Source: Chloroflexota bacterium
GTDB lineage: Bacteria > Chloroflexota > Dehalococcoidia > GIF9 > UBA5629
Reading direction: 5' to 3'
Length of the DNA stretch: 7,231 bases
NCBI GenBank assembly: GCA_026389675.1
Contig: JAPLHJ010000193.1
Span: 1-7,231, forward strand
A program made the position numbers and the translations under genes. The notes below the pieces were generated by a model. The model did not search any database, was not told the DNA's origin, and saw nothing but the letters and a program-made list of their open reading frames with translations. Each line of letters starts with the position of its first letter. Positions within the stretch are counted from its first letter, which is position 1. Below, piece by piece: positions 1-5,732 of this stretch.

Positions 1-29
1 CCTGATACAATAAAGACCTTCTTTTCCAT
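1..29 (-). CDS. N-terminal fragment of an unidentified protein, cut by the window edge
   Basis: Reading leftwards from 29, an ATG opens ten visible codons (MEKKVFIVSG, the last codon incomplete) before the window ends. The start is well supported: GAGGAGGA lies 7 bases upstream, the best ribosome binding site on this strand. The gene follows the VTT-domain gene by 45 bases with no visible terminator, so it is probably the third gene of the same leftward operon. A lysine-rich start running into a hydrophobic beta strand and then Ser-Gly would suit the first strand of a Rossmann-like or similar alpha/beta domain. Ten residues are far too few to name a family, so I give no function. Confidence 0.6.
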
Positions 30-36
30 ACTGAAA

Positions 37-44
37 TCCTCCTC
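37..44 (-). promoter_or_regulatory. Shine-Dalgarno site for the left-edge gene
   Basis: On the minus strand this reads GAGGAGGA, a near-complete match to the anti-Shine-Dalgarno sequence, with a 7-base spacer to the ATG at 29. It is the main reason for calling a gene from so few codons. Confidence 0.75.
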
Positions 45-74
45 AAAGCAGGTTAATTGGTTTTTCTATCTGGT

Positions 75-707
75 TTAATGTTTAAATGGGATGGCGTGTA
101 TGCCCCAGTATCCCAGGTAAGAGAACAAGATATGTTTCGGGATCCTCCCTGCCGCGCCAAGCAGCATAAATTTCCAGGCCGGGTATTTTAATACACCGGA
201 AGCCATTCCCGCTATATCAAACAACGGGTTCGGTATCAGTGCCAGAAGGAAGATGGTCCAGTTGCCCCATTTGGCCATCCATCCGACCACCCTTTCATAT
301 GTTTTATTGTAGGGCATTGCCATCCGCCCGCTATAGCCCAGCATATAACCGGTCAATTCCCCTATGGTAGCTCCCACGCCGGAGGCTAAGCCGACCCACA
401 GCGGGTCCCAGGGGTCCGGGGATAGGGCTCCCATTGCAGAGGTCATGGCCAGACCGGGTATCGGGATTATCAATGTGGCGGAAGCTGCCATAGACAGGAT
501 GAAAATACCTAAATATTTAAGACCTGCATACTGGGCCAGCCAGATGGAAAATCCCGCTATGTTTTTCCTCTGCCAGATAATGACTAAAAGGAGCGCTATC
601 ACAAATGTGATAACCTGCAGGACCCTGTCCTTACTCCAGAAACCCTGTATCGTTTCCGGTTCGTCGCCTGGCATTTGGCCTGACGGGCTCTTTTCGTTGT
701 TTTTCAT
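75..707 (-). CDS. VTT-domain (SNARE-associated / DedA-like) integral membrane protein
   Basis: This is a 210-residue inner-membrane protein. Residues 1-27 are polar and probably cytoplasmic. Hydrophobic segments lie at about 28-46, 64-90, 103-124, 150-172 and 178-200. The family signature is visible in the third segment as GATIGELTGYMLGYSGR (112-128), a glycine-rich re-entrant or membrane stretch ending in GYxxGxxGR. A second signature is the later block with IPNPLFDIAG (158-167) and GRIPKH (187-192). VTT proteins (the group with DedA, TMEM41 and VMP1) are thought to act in lipid scrambling or transport, and some bacterial members recycle undecaprenyl phosphate. Which substrate applies here cannot be read from the sequence. 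The ATG at 707 overlaps the stop of the upstream glycosylase-like gene as ATGA. No separate Shine-Dalgarno is evident, so translation is probably coupled to that gene. Confidence 0.88.
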   Translation of the reverse strand: MKNNEKSPSGQMPGDEPETIQGFWSKDRVLQVITFVIALLLVIIWQRKNIAGFSIWLAQYAGLKYLGIFILSMAASATLIIPIPGLAMTSAMGALSPDPWDPLWVGLASGVGATIGELTGYMLGYSGRMAMPYNKTYERVVGWMAKWGNWTIFLLALIPNPLFDIAGMASGVLKYPAWKFMLLGAAGRIPKHILFSYLGYWGIHAIPFKH

Positions 708-1423
708 ATTTTCGGCAGAAGGCTGGCGTATTTTTCAGTCCTGCTGAGGCCGGCCTCCGACTGTATAAGCCAGGTCATCCAGCAAACCTCGATGGCCCTG
801 TACCCGGTTTGCGGAGCTAAAGCTTCTACTGCAAGCACAAATTCTATATCATTTGCCGGCCGTTTGATACCTGCTGTATCCAGGATTTCATAAATAACCC
901 TTTTGACGATTTTGTCCGGCATTACCGTATCAACCCCACCCATCATACGCAGGTACTGGTAGGTGTTGATCCCCACACCTTTAATGCTGCCGATAGGGTC
1001 CTTCTCCCATCCGCTAAGCGGAGCATTTTTGGCCCAGTAAATCAGAGCATCCCGGTCGTCGATCTTTTTCTGCTGCTTGACCCATGCCAGGTGAGCGGCT
1101 ATCTCCCTGGCTACTTTCCAGGATCGGGCGTTTTTCCATATTTGCCGCAGTTCCGCATCTGTCGCATCGACAAGGTCTTCGAAGGTGTTAACCCTACCGG
1201 TCTCAACAAACCGCTGGTTGAAAAGCTCTACCCTGGGTACCACGGATTGAAAATAATTCAGGCCTATCGAGTCGAATGCGGCGTCGACGGTCATGAGCAC
1301 TGGATTGCCGTTCCAGCGGGCGCAATTAAGGCAGCGCTCGCAATGCTCACGCACCATCGGCGCCCGCGACATGTAGCTGGCGATTACCCGGTTAAGCGAA
1401 GCAAGTTTTTTATTTTTGCGCAT
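704..1423 (-). CDS. HhH-GPD superfamily protein (endonuclease III/glycosylase-like), atypical active site
   Basis: This 239-residue protein is probably a base-excision-repair-type DNA glycosylase or a DNA-binding relative. The helix-hairpin-helix is at about 144-162 (SIKGVGINTYQY), followed by DTVMPDKIVKRV (165-176). That block aligns with the segment holding the catalytic Asp of endonuclease III, so Asp170 stands at its Asp138. The Lys of bifunctional enzymes (Lys120 in the Escherichia coli protein) is replaced by Asn153. Any activity should therefore be monofunctional glycosylase or none. The usual C-terminal four-Cys iron-sulphur motif is absent, but an N-terminal CxxCxxC (Cys28, 31, 34) after His27 could bind metal. 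The ATG at 1423 is the farthest upstream standard start before an in-frame stop at 1448-1450. A Shine-Dalgarno site is weak or lacking. It is the first gene of the leftward operon. Fold assignment is fairly firm; the substrate is unknown. Confidence 0.75.
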   Translation of the reverse strand: MRKNKKLASLNRVIASYMSRAPMVREHCERCLNCARWNGNPVLMTVDAAFDSIGLNYFQSVVPRVELFNQRFVETGRVNTFEDLVDATDAELRQIWKNARSWKVAREIAAHLAWVKQQKKIDDRDALIYWAKNAPLSGWEKDPIGSIKGVGINTYQYLRMMGGVDTVMPDKIVKRVIYEILDTAGIKRPANDIEFVLAVEALAPQTGYRAIEVCWMTWLIQSEAGLSRTEKYASLLPKI

Positions 1424-1446
1424 GGCAATATCCGCAATAAAGCCAA

Positions 1447-1474
1447 ATTATAACATCAAATCCAGAGTGGTCAT
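1447..1474 (-). promoter_or_regulatory. Probable sigma70-type promoter of the leftward glycosylase-like/VTT operon
   Basis: On the minus strand a perfect TATAAT (1452-1447) follows ATGACC (1474-1469; four of six matches to TTGACA) after a 16-base spacer. Transcription would begin near 1440, about 17 bases before the ATG at 1423. Confidence 0.5.
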
Positions 1475-1494
1475 GGGAAGTAACAGACAGGCTA

Positions 1495-1524
1495 TTGCAC
1501 AATGATTGTGTTATGTTCTATTCT
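1495..1524 (+). promoter_or_regulatory. Weak candidate promoter for the yebC-ruvC-ruvA transcript
   Basis: TTGCAC (1495-1500) and TATTCT (1519-1524) are separated by 18 bases in the divergent spacer between the glycosylase-like gene and yebC. Both boxes match the consensus only partly (three and four of six). The region is AT-rich and must hold the promoter for the rightward genes, but the exact site is uncertain. Confidence 0.25.
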
Positions 1525-1564
1525 TAATACACAGGGTAAAAATAAATTTCGGTGAGGGGATAGC

Positions 1565-2316
1565 ATGTCCGGACATTCTAAGTGGGCCACAATCAAACGA
1601 CAGAAGGGGTAGCCGATTCCCGGCGCGGGGCCATGTTCACCAAGTTCACGCGCGAGATTATCATCGCAACCAGGCAGGGTGGGCCCAGTCCCGAGGGGAA
1701 TTTCCGGCTACGGCTCGCAATACAAAAAGCACGTGATAACAACATGCCCAAGGACAATATCGAGAATGCTATTAAGAAAGGCAGCGGGGCAGCCGAAGGC
1801 ACTATATTCTCCGAAATGATAATGGAGGGCTAAGGGCCGGCATGTATAGCAATCCTGCTTGAGGCCATGACCGATAACCGCAACCGCACCGTGTCTGAGA
1901 TAAGAAGCACTTTTATGAAATACAACGGCAACCTCGGTGAAAACGGCAGCGTTGCCTGGATGTTTGAAAATACAGGGGTGATAGCTGTAGATACCGCCGG
2001 GATGAACGCCGACGATTTTACACTGTATGCTATCGACGCGGGCGCTGCGGATGTCAAAGAAGATAAGGGTATCCTTGAGATTTACACGGAACCCAAGGAT
2101 TTCGAGCAGGTTAAACTGGCGATTGAAAAACGCAAAAAGCCTATATCGGTAGAGGTTACCATGCTGCCCAAGAATACGATTTCCCTTCCGGAAAAGGAAT
2201 CACTCCAGACGGTTAAGCTGCTGGAAAAGCTTGAGGATTTGGACGATGTCCAAAGGGTCTTCTCCAACCTGGAGTACAGCGATGCCCTTATCGAAAAACT
2301 GAAGGCCGAAGCGTAG
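1565..2316 (+). pseudogene. yebC: yebC (YebC/PmpR family), broken by a frameshift and a nonsense codon
   Basis: This is a YebC/PmpR family protein. Family members are associated with ribosomes and help translation of difficult peptides, and some have been described as transcription regulators. The gene starts at ATG 1565 after a good GGTGAGGGG ribosome binding site. It encodes the family's N-terminal signature MSGHSKWATIKRQKG and then meets TAG at 1610. One missing G in the run 1606-1609 moves the rest (GVADSRRGAMFTKFTRE and onwards) into the -1 frame. A second lesion is TAA at 1831-1833, where the family has Tyr in EGYGPGG. The reading frame is the same on both sides of it. After that, TDNRNRT, NLGENGSVAWMF and the C-terminal domain are intact up to TAG at 2316. 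With both lesions repaired the product would be 250 residues, normal for the family. Otherwise good conservation suggests recent decay or sequencing errors. Confidence 0.9.
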
Positions 2317-2431
2317 CCATCCCCGAGTTGGCTTTTGAAACATCGGGACAGAATTGTACTCTGCGGATTTGCTTCGTAAACTGTGCAGCGGCTATTCCAT
2401 AAACCTTAGAGATAAGATCAGGACGTGAGTA
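2317..2431 (+). other. yebC-ruvC intergenic spacer, no gene
   Basis: These 115 bases carry no convincing reading frame, no terminator with a U-tract and no clear promoter. A short CCCGA/TCGGG dyad (about 2323-2347) has a long loop and is weak. The spacer is long for this cluster, so a separate ruvC promoter may be hidden here, but I cannot point to one. Confidence 0.4.
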
Positions 2432-2929
2432 TTGCGAGTATTGGGCATAGATCCGGGGACACTCAACATGGGCTATGGCATAGTTGAAGAAAGGGGTGGC
2501 AATATCAGCATGGCCGGGTGCGGCGTGATATCAGTTCCGCCGAAAATGCCGGTTGAGCAAAGGTTATTTGTTCTGCATGCGGAACTGTCCAAAATAATCG
2601 CCAAATTTCAGCCGGAGGAGGCCGCTATCGAGGAGCCTTTTGTAGCGGGAAATGCCCGCTCTGCGCTGGCCATCGGCCGTGCGCAGGCGGTAGCTATACT
2701 GGCGGCGGCACAGGGTGGATTGCCGGTCTTCCGCTACATGCCCACCCATGTCAAGCAAATGGTAACCAGCTATGGAAGGAGCAGCAAAGACCAGGTAAAA
2801 CAGGTTGTCAAGCTGCAGCTAGGGGTCATAGATATCCCCGAGGCCAGCGATGCGGCGGACGCCCTGGCCGTGGCTATTTGCCACCTGAACCAGAGGCATC
2901 TTAACGACGTATTAAAGAGGGGTTATTAG
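2432..2929 (+). CDS. ruvC: Holliday junction resolvase RuvC
   Basis: RuvC is the endonuclease that cuts Holliday junctions symmetrically after RuvAB branch migration, in homologous recombination and fork repair. The product has 165 residues, close to the usual length. The four acidic metal-binding residues are present: Asp7 in GIDPGT, Glu67 in AIEEPF, and Asp140 and Asp143 in SDAADALAVAICH. The basic segment SYGRSSKDQVKQ (113-124) matches the conserved lysine region. The start is TTG at 2432. An in-frame TGA at 2426-2428 rules out anything farther upstream, and the conserved MRVLGIDPG begins exactly there. The GTG at 2425 is in another frame. AGGA at 2420-2423 is a modest ribosome binding site. 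ruvA follows three bases after the stop codon, so the two are co-transcribed. Confidence 0.97.
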   Translation: MRVLGIDPGTLNMGYGIVEERGGNISMAGCGVISVPPKMPVEQRLFVLHAELSKIIAKFQPEEAAIEEPFVAGNARSALAIGRAQAVAILAAAQGGLPVFRYMPTHVKQMVTSYGRSSKDQVKQVVKLQLGVIDIPEASDAADALAVAICHLNQRHLNDVLKRGY

Positions 2930-2932
2930 GTT

Positions 2933-3517
2933 ATGCTTGCCGGAGTAGAAGGAGTAATTGTCAGCAAGACCGCTAATTCGGTTAAAGTGAGGGCCGGTCC
3001 GGTTACTTTCCTGGTCAGCGTGCCCGGCTCCACTTTAAGCAAACTGGGTCACCCCGGGAGCGTTGTTTCGCTGCATACGCATTTATACGTCAGGGAAGAC
3101 GTGCTGGCACTGTATGGCTTCTCCTCGCAGCAGGAACTGGCGCTATTTGAACAGCTTATCACGGTCAGCGGTATCGGCCCCAAGGTCGCGCTGGCCCTGT
3201 TGACCACTTTGAGAGCCGAACAGATTATCGCGGCCATCATCAGCGGCAATGCGGACCTGCTCAGCCAGGTCCCGGGCATAGGCAAGAAAACGGCCGGCCG
3301 CATCATACTGGATCTCAGGAGCAAGCTGGAGAAAGGCTGGGAAGGTGAATTCCTCCCTTTGATAACCGAATCAGACAGCGACGCGGTGTCGGCGCTGACC
3401 GGGTTGGGCTACTCTATCAGGGAAGCTACACAGGCACTGGGCAATATAAAGCAGGATGAAGGGATGACGGTTGAGGACAAGGTGAGGCTGGCCCTGCAGC
3501 AGTTAGCCAAGCGGTAG
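2933..3517 (+). CDS. ruvA: Holliday junction branch-migration protein RuvA
   Basis: RuvA binds the four-way junction as a tetramer and loads the RuvB motor. The 194-residue product has all three domains: an OB-fold at about 1-63 (beginning MLAGVEGVIV), two helix-hairpin-helix motifs (VSGIGPKVALALL at about 78-90 and VPGIGKKTAGRII at about 113-125), and the small C-terminal domain at about 147-194 that contacts RuvB (DAVSALTGLGYSIREA). A linker rich in acidic residues separates domains II and III. The ATG at 2933 has GAGGGG at 2917-2922, inside the end of ruvC. No ruvB follows, so the motor subunit must lie elsewhere in the genome. The next gene is uvrB, which has its own promoter. Confidence 0.97.
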   Translation: MLAGVEGVIVSKTANSVKVRAGPVTFLVSVPGSTLSKLGHPGSVVSLHTHLYVREDVLALYGFSSQQELALFEQLITVSGIGPKVALALLTTLRAEQIIAAIISGNADLLSQVPGIGKKTAGRIILDLRSKLEKGWEGEFLPLITESDSDAVSALTGLGYSIREATQALGNIKQDEGMTVEDKVRLALQQLAKR

Positions 3518-3533
3518 CTATTTATTCATCAAT

Positions 3534-3561
3534 TTGGTTTTTCCGCGCCTGATTCTATAAT
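3534..3561 (+). promoter_or_regulatory. uvrB promoter giving a near-leaderless transcript
   Basis: A perfect TATAAT lies at 3556-3561, with TTGGTT (3534-3539) 16 bases upstream as a weak -35. The predicted start of transcription is about 3567-3569, only two to four bases before the uvrB ATG at 3571. The bases between (TATTAAGCT) hold no Shine-Dalgarno sequence, which agrees with a leaderless or nearly leaderless mRNA. Confidence 0.6.
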
Positions 3562-3570
3562 TATTAAGCT

Positions 3571-5547
3571 ATGCCGCCGTTCAAGATAGTATCTGATTTC
3601 GGGATGACGGGCGATCAACCGCAGGCTGTTGATGCCCTGGTGCGCGGCGCTGAGGACGGGTTAAAACACCAGACACTACTGGGCGTTACGGGCAGCGGCA
3701 AGACCTTCACCATGGCCAATGTGGTCGAGAGACTGCAGCGTCCTACCCTGGTGATGTGCCATAACAAGACACTGGCCGCCCAGCTTGCCTCCGAGTTCAA
3801 AGAGTTCTTCCCCGATAACTCGGTGGAATATTTCGTCAGCTATTACGATTATTACCAGCCTGAAGCCTATATCCCCAGGACAGACACCGATGTAAACGAG
3901 GAGATCGATAAATTGAGGCACGCGGCCACACGCGCGCTGCTCACCAGGCGGGACGTGCTGATCGTGGCATCGGTCTCCTGCATCTACTCCCTGGGAGAAC
4001 CTGAGGAATACCAGAGCTTCGTGGTCAGCGTTAGCAAAGGGCAGAAAATCGAGCGCAACAGGCTGGTGCGCCGCTTCATTGATATGCAGTACGAGCGGAA
4101 CGACTTCGACTTTCAGCGCGGCAGGTTCCGCATACGCGGGGATACACTTGAGATACTGCCCGCCTATGAGGAGATAGCCATACGTATCGAATTCTGGGGT
4201 GATGTAGTCGAGCGGATTGTGGAGATAGACAGCCTGACCGGTGAACTGCTGGCCGAGAAGCAGTCGGTGGATATCTTCCCGGCCAAGCATTTTGTGACCT
4301 CGCCGGAGAAGCTGGAACCCGCTATCAAGGATATCCAGGCCGAGATGGCAGAGCGGGTGGCGGAGTTCAACCGCCAGGGTAAGCTGCTGGAGGCCGCGCG
4401 CATCGAGCAGCGAACCAACTACGATATCGAGATGCTGCGTGAATTGGGGTACTGCAGCGGGGTGGAGAATTATTCCCGCCACCTGCAGCGCAGGAAGGCC
4501 GGCAGCCCGCCCTGGACGCTGATACATTACTTCCCCAAGGATTTCCTGATTTTTATCGATGAGTCGCACATGACCCTGCCGCAGATACGTGGAATGTACG
4601 GTGGCGATATGAGCCGCAAGGGTACCCTGATTGACTACGGGTTCCGCCTTCCTTCGGCGTTGGATAACCGCCCGCTCAATTTTCCCGAGTTTGAGGGCCT
4701 GGTCAACCAGGCCGTATATGTTTCGGCTACCCCCGGTCCCTATGAATATAATCACAGCCAGCAGGTGGTGGAGCAACTGGTCCGGCCTACCGGCCTGCTC
4801 GAGCCGACCATCGAGATAAAGCCGACCAAAGGCCAGATCGATGACCTGATTCACGAGATTAAGCTCAGGGTCGGCAGGGAAGAAAGGTGCCTGGTGACAA
4901 CGCTGACCAAGAAGATGGCAGAGGAGCTGGCGGATTACCTTCGTGAAATGGATGTTAAAACGCATTACCTGCATTCCGAGGTGGATACACTGGAGCGCGT
5001 CGAGATACTGCGCGACCTGCGGCTGGGTGTTTACGATGTTGTCGTGGGCATCAACCTGCTGCGTGAGGGACTTGATCTTCCGGAGGTCAGCTTAGTAGCT
5101 ATACTTGATGCTGACAAAGAAGGGTTTTTAAGGTCCAGGGATTCGCTTATCCAGACCATGGGCAGGGCGTCCCGGCACGTGGAGGGGCACGTCATCCTGT
5201 ACGCGGACAAGCTGACCGACTCTATGAAGAACGCTATTGAAGAGATCTACCGCCGGCGCAAGATCCAGGAAGATTTCAATAAAGAGCACAGGATAACTCC
5301 GCAGGGCATTAAAAAGGCTATCCGGGATATCACCGAGCGCGTGAAAGTTGTGGCCGAGGAAAGGTCTAAATATGCTGCCGCACCTGTGCCGGTTGACGAG
5401 ATTGCCAGGCTGATAAAGGAACTCGAGTCACAGATGAAAAAAGCTGCTAAGAATTTGGAGTTTGAGAAGGCGGCCCTGCTGCGCGACCGCATCGTTGACC
5501 TCAGGAAGGACGAGGAACTTTTTTCACCTTTCCGTAAAAAGAAGTAA
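3571..5547 (+). CDS. uvrB: UvrABC excision nuclease subunit B (UvrB)
   Basis: UvrB receives damaged DNA from UvrA, verifies the lesion with its beta-hairpin and ATP-driven helicase fold, and recruits UvrC for incision in nucleotide excision repair. The 658-residue product is full length. It has Walker A GVTGSGKT (38-45), the damage-probing beta-hairpin region YYDYYQPEAYIPRTDT (91-106), IVASVSCIYSLG (131-142), the DESH Walker B box (330-333), YVSATPGPYE (383-392), and motif VI as QTMGRASR (529-536), where Ala-Arg is more usual. The C-terminal UVR domain (about 608-643, IARLIKELESQMKKAAKNLEFEKA) contacts UvrC. The start MPPFKIVSDF agrees with the family. No Shine-Dalgarno is present and a TATAAT sits nine bases before the ATG. 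The last codons (FRKKK, stop) recur at 5656-5673. uvrA and uvrC are not in the window. Confidence 0.98.
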   Translation: MPPFKIVSDFGMTGDQPQAVDALVRGAEDGLKHQTLLGVTGSGKTFTMANVVERLQRPTLVMCHNKTLAAQLASEFKEFFPDNSVEYFVSYYDYYQPEAYIPRTDTDVNEEIDKLRHAATRALLTRRDVLIVASVSCIYSLGEPEEYQSFVVSVSKGQKIERNRLVRRFIDMQYERNDFDFQRGRFRIRGDTLEILPAYEEIAIRIEFWGDVVERIVEIDSLTGELLAEKQSVDIFPAKHFVTSPEKLEPAIKDIQAEMAERVAEFNRQGKLLEAARIEQRTNYDIEMLRELGYCSGVENYSRHLQRRKAGSPPWTLIHYFPKDFLIFIDESHMTLPQIRGMYGGDMSRKGTLIDYGFRLPSALDNRPLNFPEFEGLVNQAVYVSATPGPYEYNHSQQVVEQLVRPTGLLEPTIEIKPTKGQIDDLIHEIKLRVGREERCLVTTLTKKMAEELADYLREMDVKTHYLHSEVDTLERVEILRDLRLGVYDVVVGINLLREGLDLPEVSLVAILDADKEGFLRSRDSLIQTMGRASRHVEGHVILYADKLTDSMKNAIEEIYRRRKIQEDFNKEHRITPQGIKKAIRDITERVKVVAEERSKYAAAPVPVDEIARLIKELESQMKKAAKNLEFEKAALLRDRIVDLRKDEELFSPFRKKK

Positions 5548-5552
5548 TCCGT
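5528..5552 (+). repeat. Direct repeat, copy 1: 3' end of uvrB
   Basis: This 25-base stretch covers the last uvrB codons (Phe-Arg-Lys-Lys-Lys), the stop and five bases beyond. It matches 5654-5678 at 23 of 25 positions. One of the two differences is a synonymous change in the Arg codon (CGT here, CGG in copy 2). This is the functional copy. Confidence 0.85.
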
Positions 5553-5557
5553 CGAGA

Positions 5558-5646
5558 AGCGAATTTTAATAGTCAAACGAGAATCTGTAGGGGCGGGTTT
5601 TCAAACCCGCCCGCCGAACGGGTGCACCTGAAGGTACACCCCTACG
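5558..5646 (+). repeat. Hairpin repeat copy A with flanking segment
   Basis: The core (5587-5645) is bounded by inverted ends GTAGGGG and CCCCTAC and folds into two hairpins. The first is a perfect 10-bp stem (5591-5600 with 5603-5612). The second is a 10-bp stem with one mismatch (5620-5629 with 5632-5641). The outer GTAG/CTAC pairing would close a three-way junction. The 29 bases before the core are shared with copy B and spell Ser-Glu-Phe-stop, the end of the downstream membrane protein. No open frame for a mobilising protein exists, so it is a non-autonomous REP- or MITE-like element. It may also help end uvrB transcription, although no U-tract follows. Confidence 0.8.
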
Positions 5647-5653
5647 CTGCGCA

Positions 5654-5678
5654 CTTTCCGGAAAAAGAAGTAATCTGT
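5654..5678 (+). repeat. Direct repeat, copy 2: vestige of the uvrB 3' end
   Basis: This matches 5528-5552 at 23 of 25 positions and still reads Phe-Arg-Lys-Lys-Lys-stop (5656-5673), although no uvrB coding sequence precedes it. It lies between hairpin repeat A and the membrane-protein promoter, and its right end forms the left half of the 18-bp palindrome. Confidence 0.8.
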
Positions 5679-5687
5679 ACAGATTAC
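5670..5687. promoter_or_regulatory. 18-bp perfect palindrome, candidate operator
   Basis: GTAATCTGTACAGATTAC is a perfect dyad with no loop bases, which favours a dimeric regulator site on DNA over an RNA hairpin. It ends three bases before a perfect TATAAT, covering the spacer and the expected -35 position, where no recognisable -35 box exists. A repressor there would block polymerase; a MerR-type activator could substitute for the missing -35. The cognate regulator is not in the window. Confidence 0.55.
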
Positions 5688-5690
5688 AGC

Positions 5691-5696
5691 TATAAT
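5691..5696 (+). promoter_or_regulatory. -10 box of the small membrane-protein gene
   Basis: A perfect TATAAT lies here without a recognisable -35 box at 16-18 bases. Transcription would start near 5703, giving a leader of about 30 bases that contains the AGGAGG ribosome binding site. Confidence 0.5.
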
Positions 5697-5719
5697 GGTG
5701 ATGTAACTATTAGTATCGC

Positions 5720-5725
5720 AGGAGG
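5720..5725 (+). promoter_or_regulatory. Shine-Dalgarno site that fixes the membrane-protein start
   Basis: A perfect AGGAGG lies seven bases before ATG 5733. It shows that translation begins there and not at the in-frame GTG at 5622, which lies inside hairpin repeat A. Confidence 0.85.
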
Positions 5726-5732
5726 TTCAGGT

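Noticed and set aside
1506..1736. Plus-strand open frame of 76 codons across the start of yebC
   Set aside because: It is in the third frame relative to both parts of yebC and shows no family similarity. It arises only because yebC lies there.
1582..1833. Separate small gene starting at GTG 1582
   Set aside because: Its residues from GVADSRR onward are the YebC N-terminal domain, and the first residues are just the wrong frame of the signature at 1565-1609. It is the middle part of the broken yebC.
1867..2316. Intact short protein starting at ATG 1867
   Set aside because: It lacks the N-terminal YebC domain, and the upstream GAGG is too close to the ATG for a good ribosome binding site. It is better treated as the 3' part of the disrupted gene, though a truncated product cannot be excluded.
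3676..4974. Open frame of 432 codons on the minus strand inside uvrB
   Set aside because: It lies wholly opposite the well-conserved uvrB coding sequence, resembles no family I know, and has no ribosome binding site. It is a by-product of uvrB codon bias.
5591..5612. Rho-independent terminator after uvrB
   Set aside because: The stem is perfect, but it is followed by GCCGAAC and not a U-tract, and the same hairpin recurs as part of a dispersed repeat. It may slow polymerase but is better called a repeat.
5622..5732. Upstream in-frame extension of the membrane protein from GTG 5622
   Set aside because: It would translate hairpin repeat A, the vestigial uvrB end in another frame, the palindrome and the TATAAT. 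AGGAGG at 5720-5725 fixes the start at 5733.
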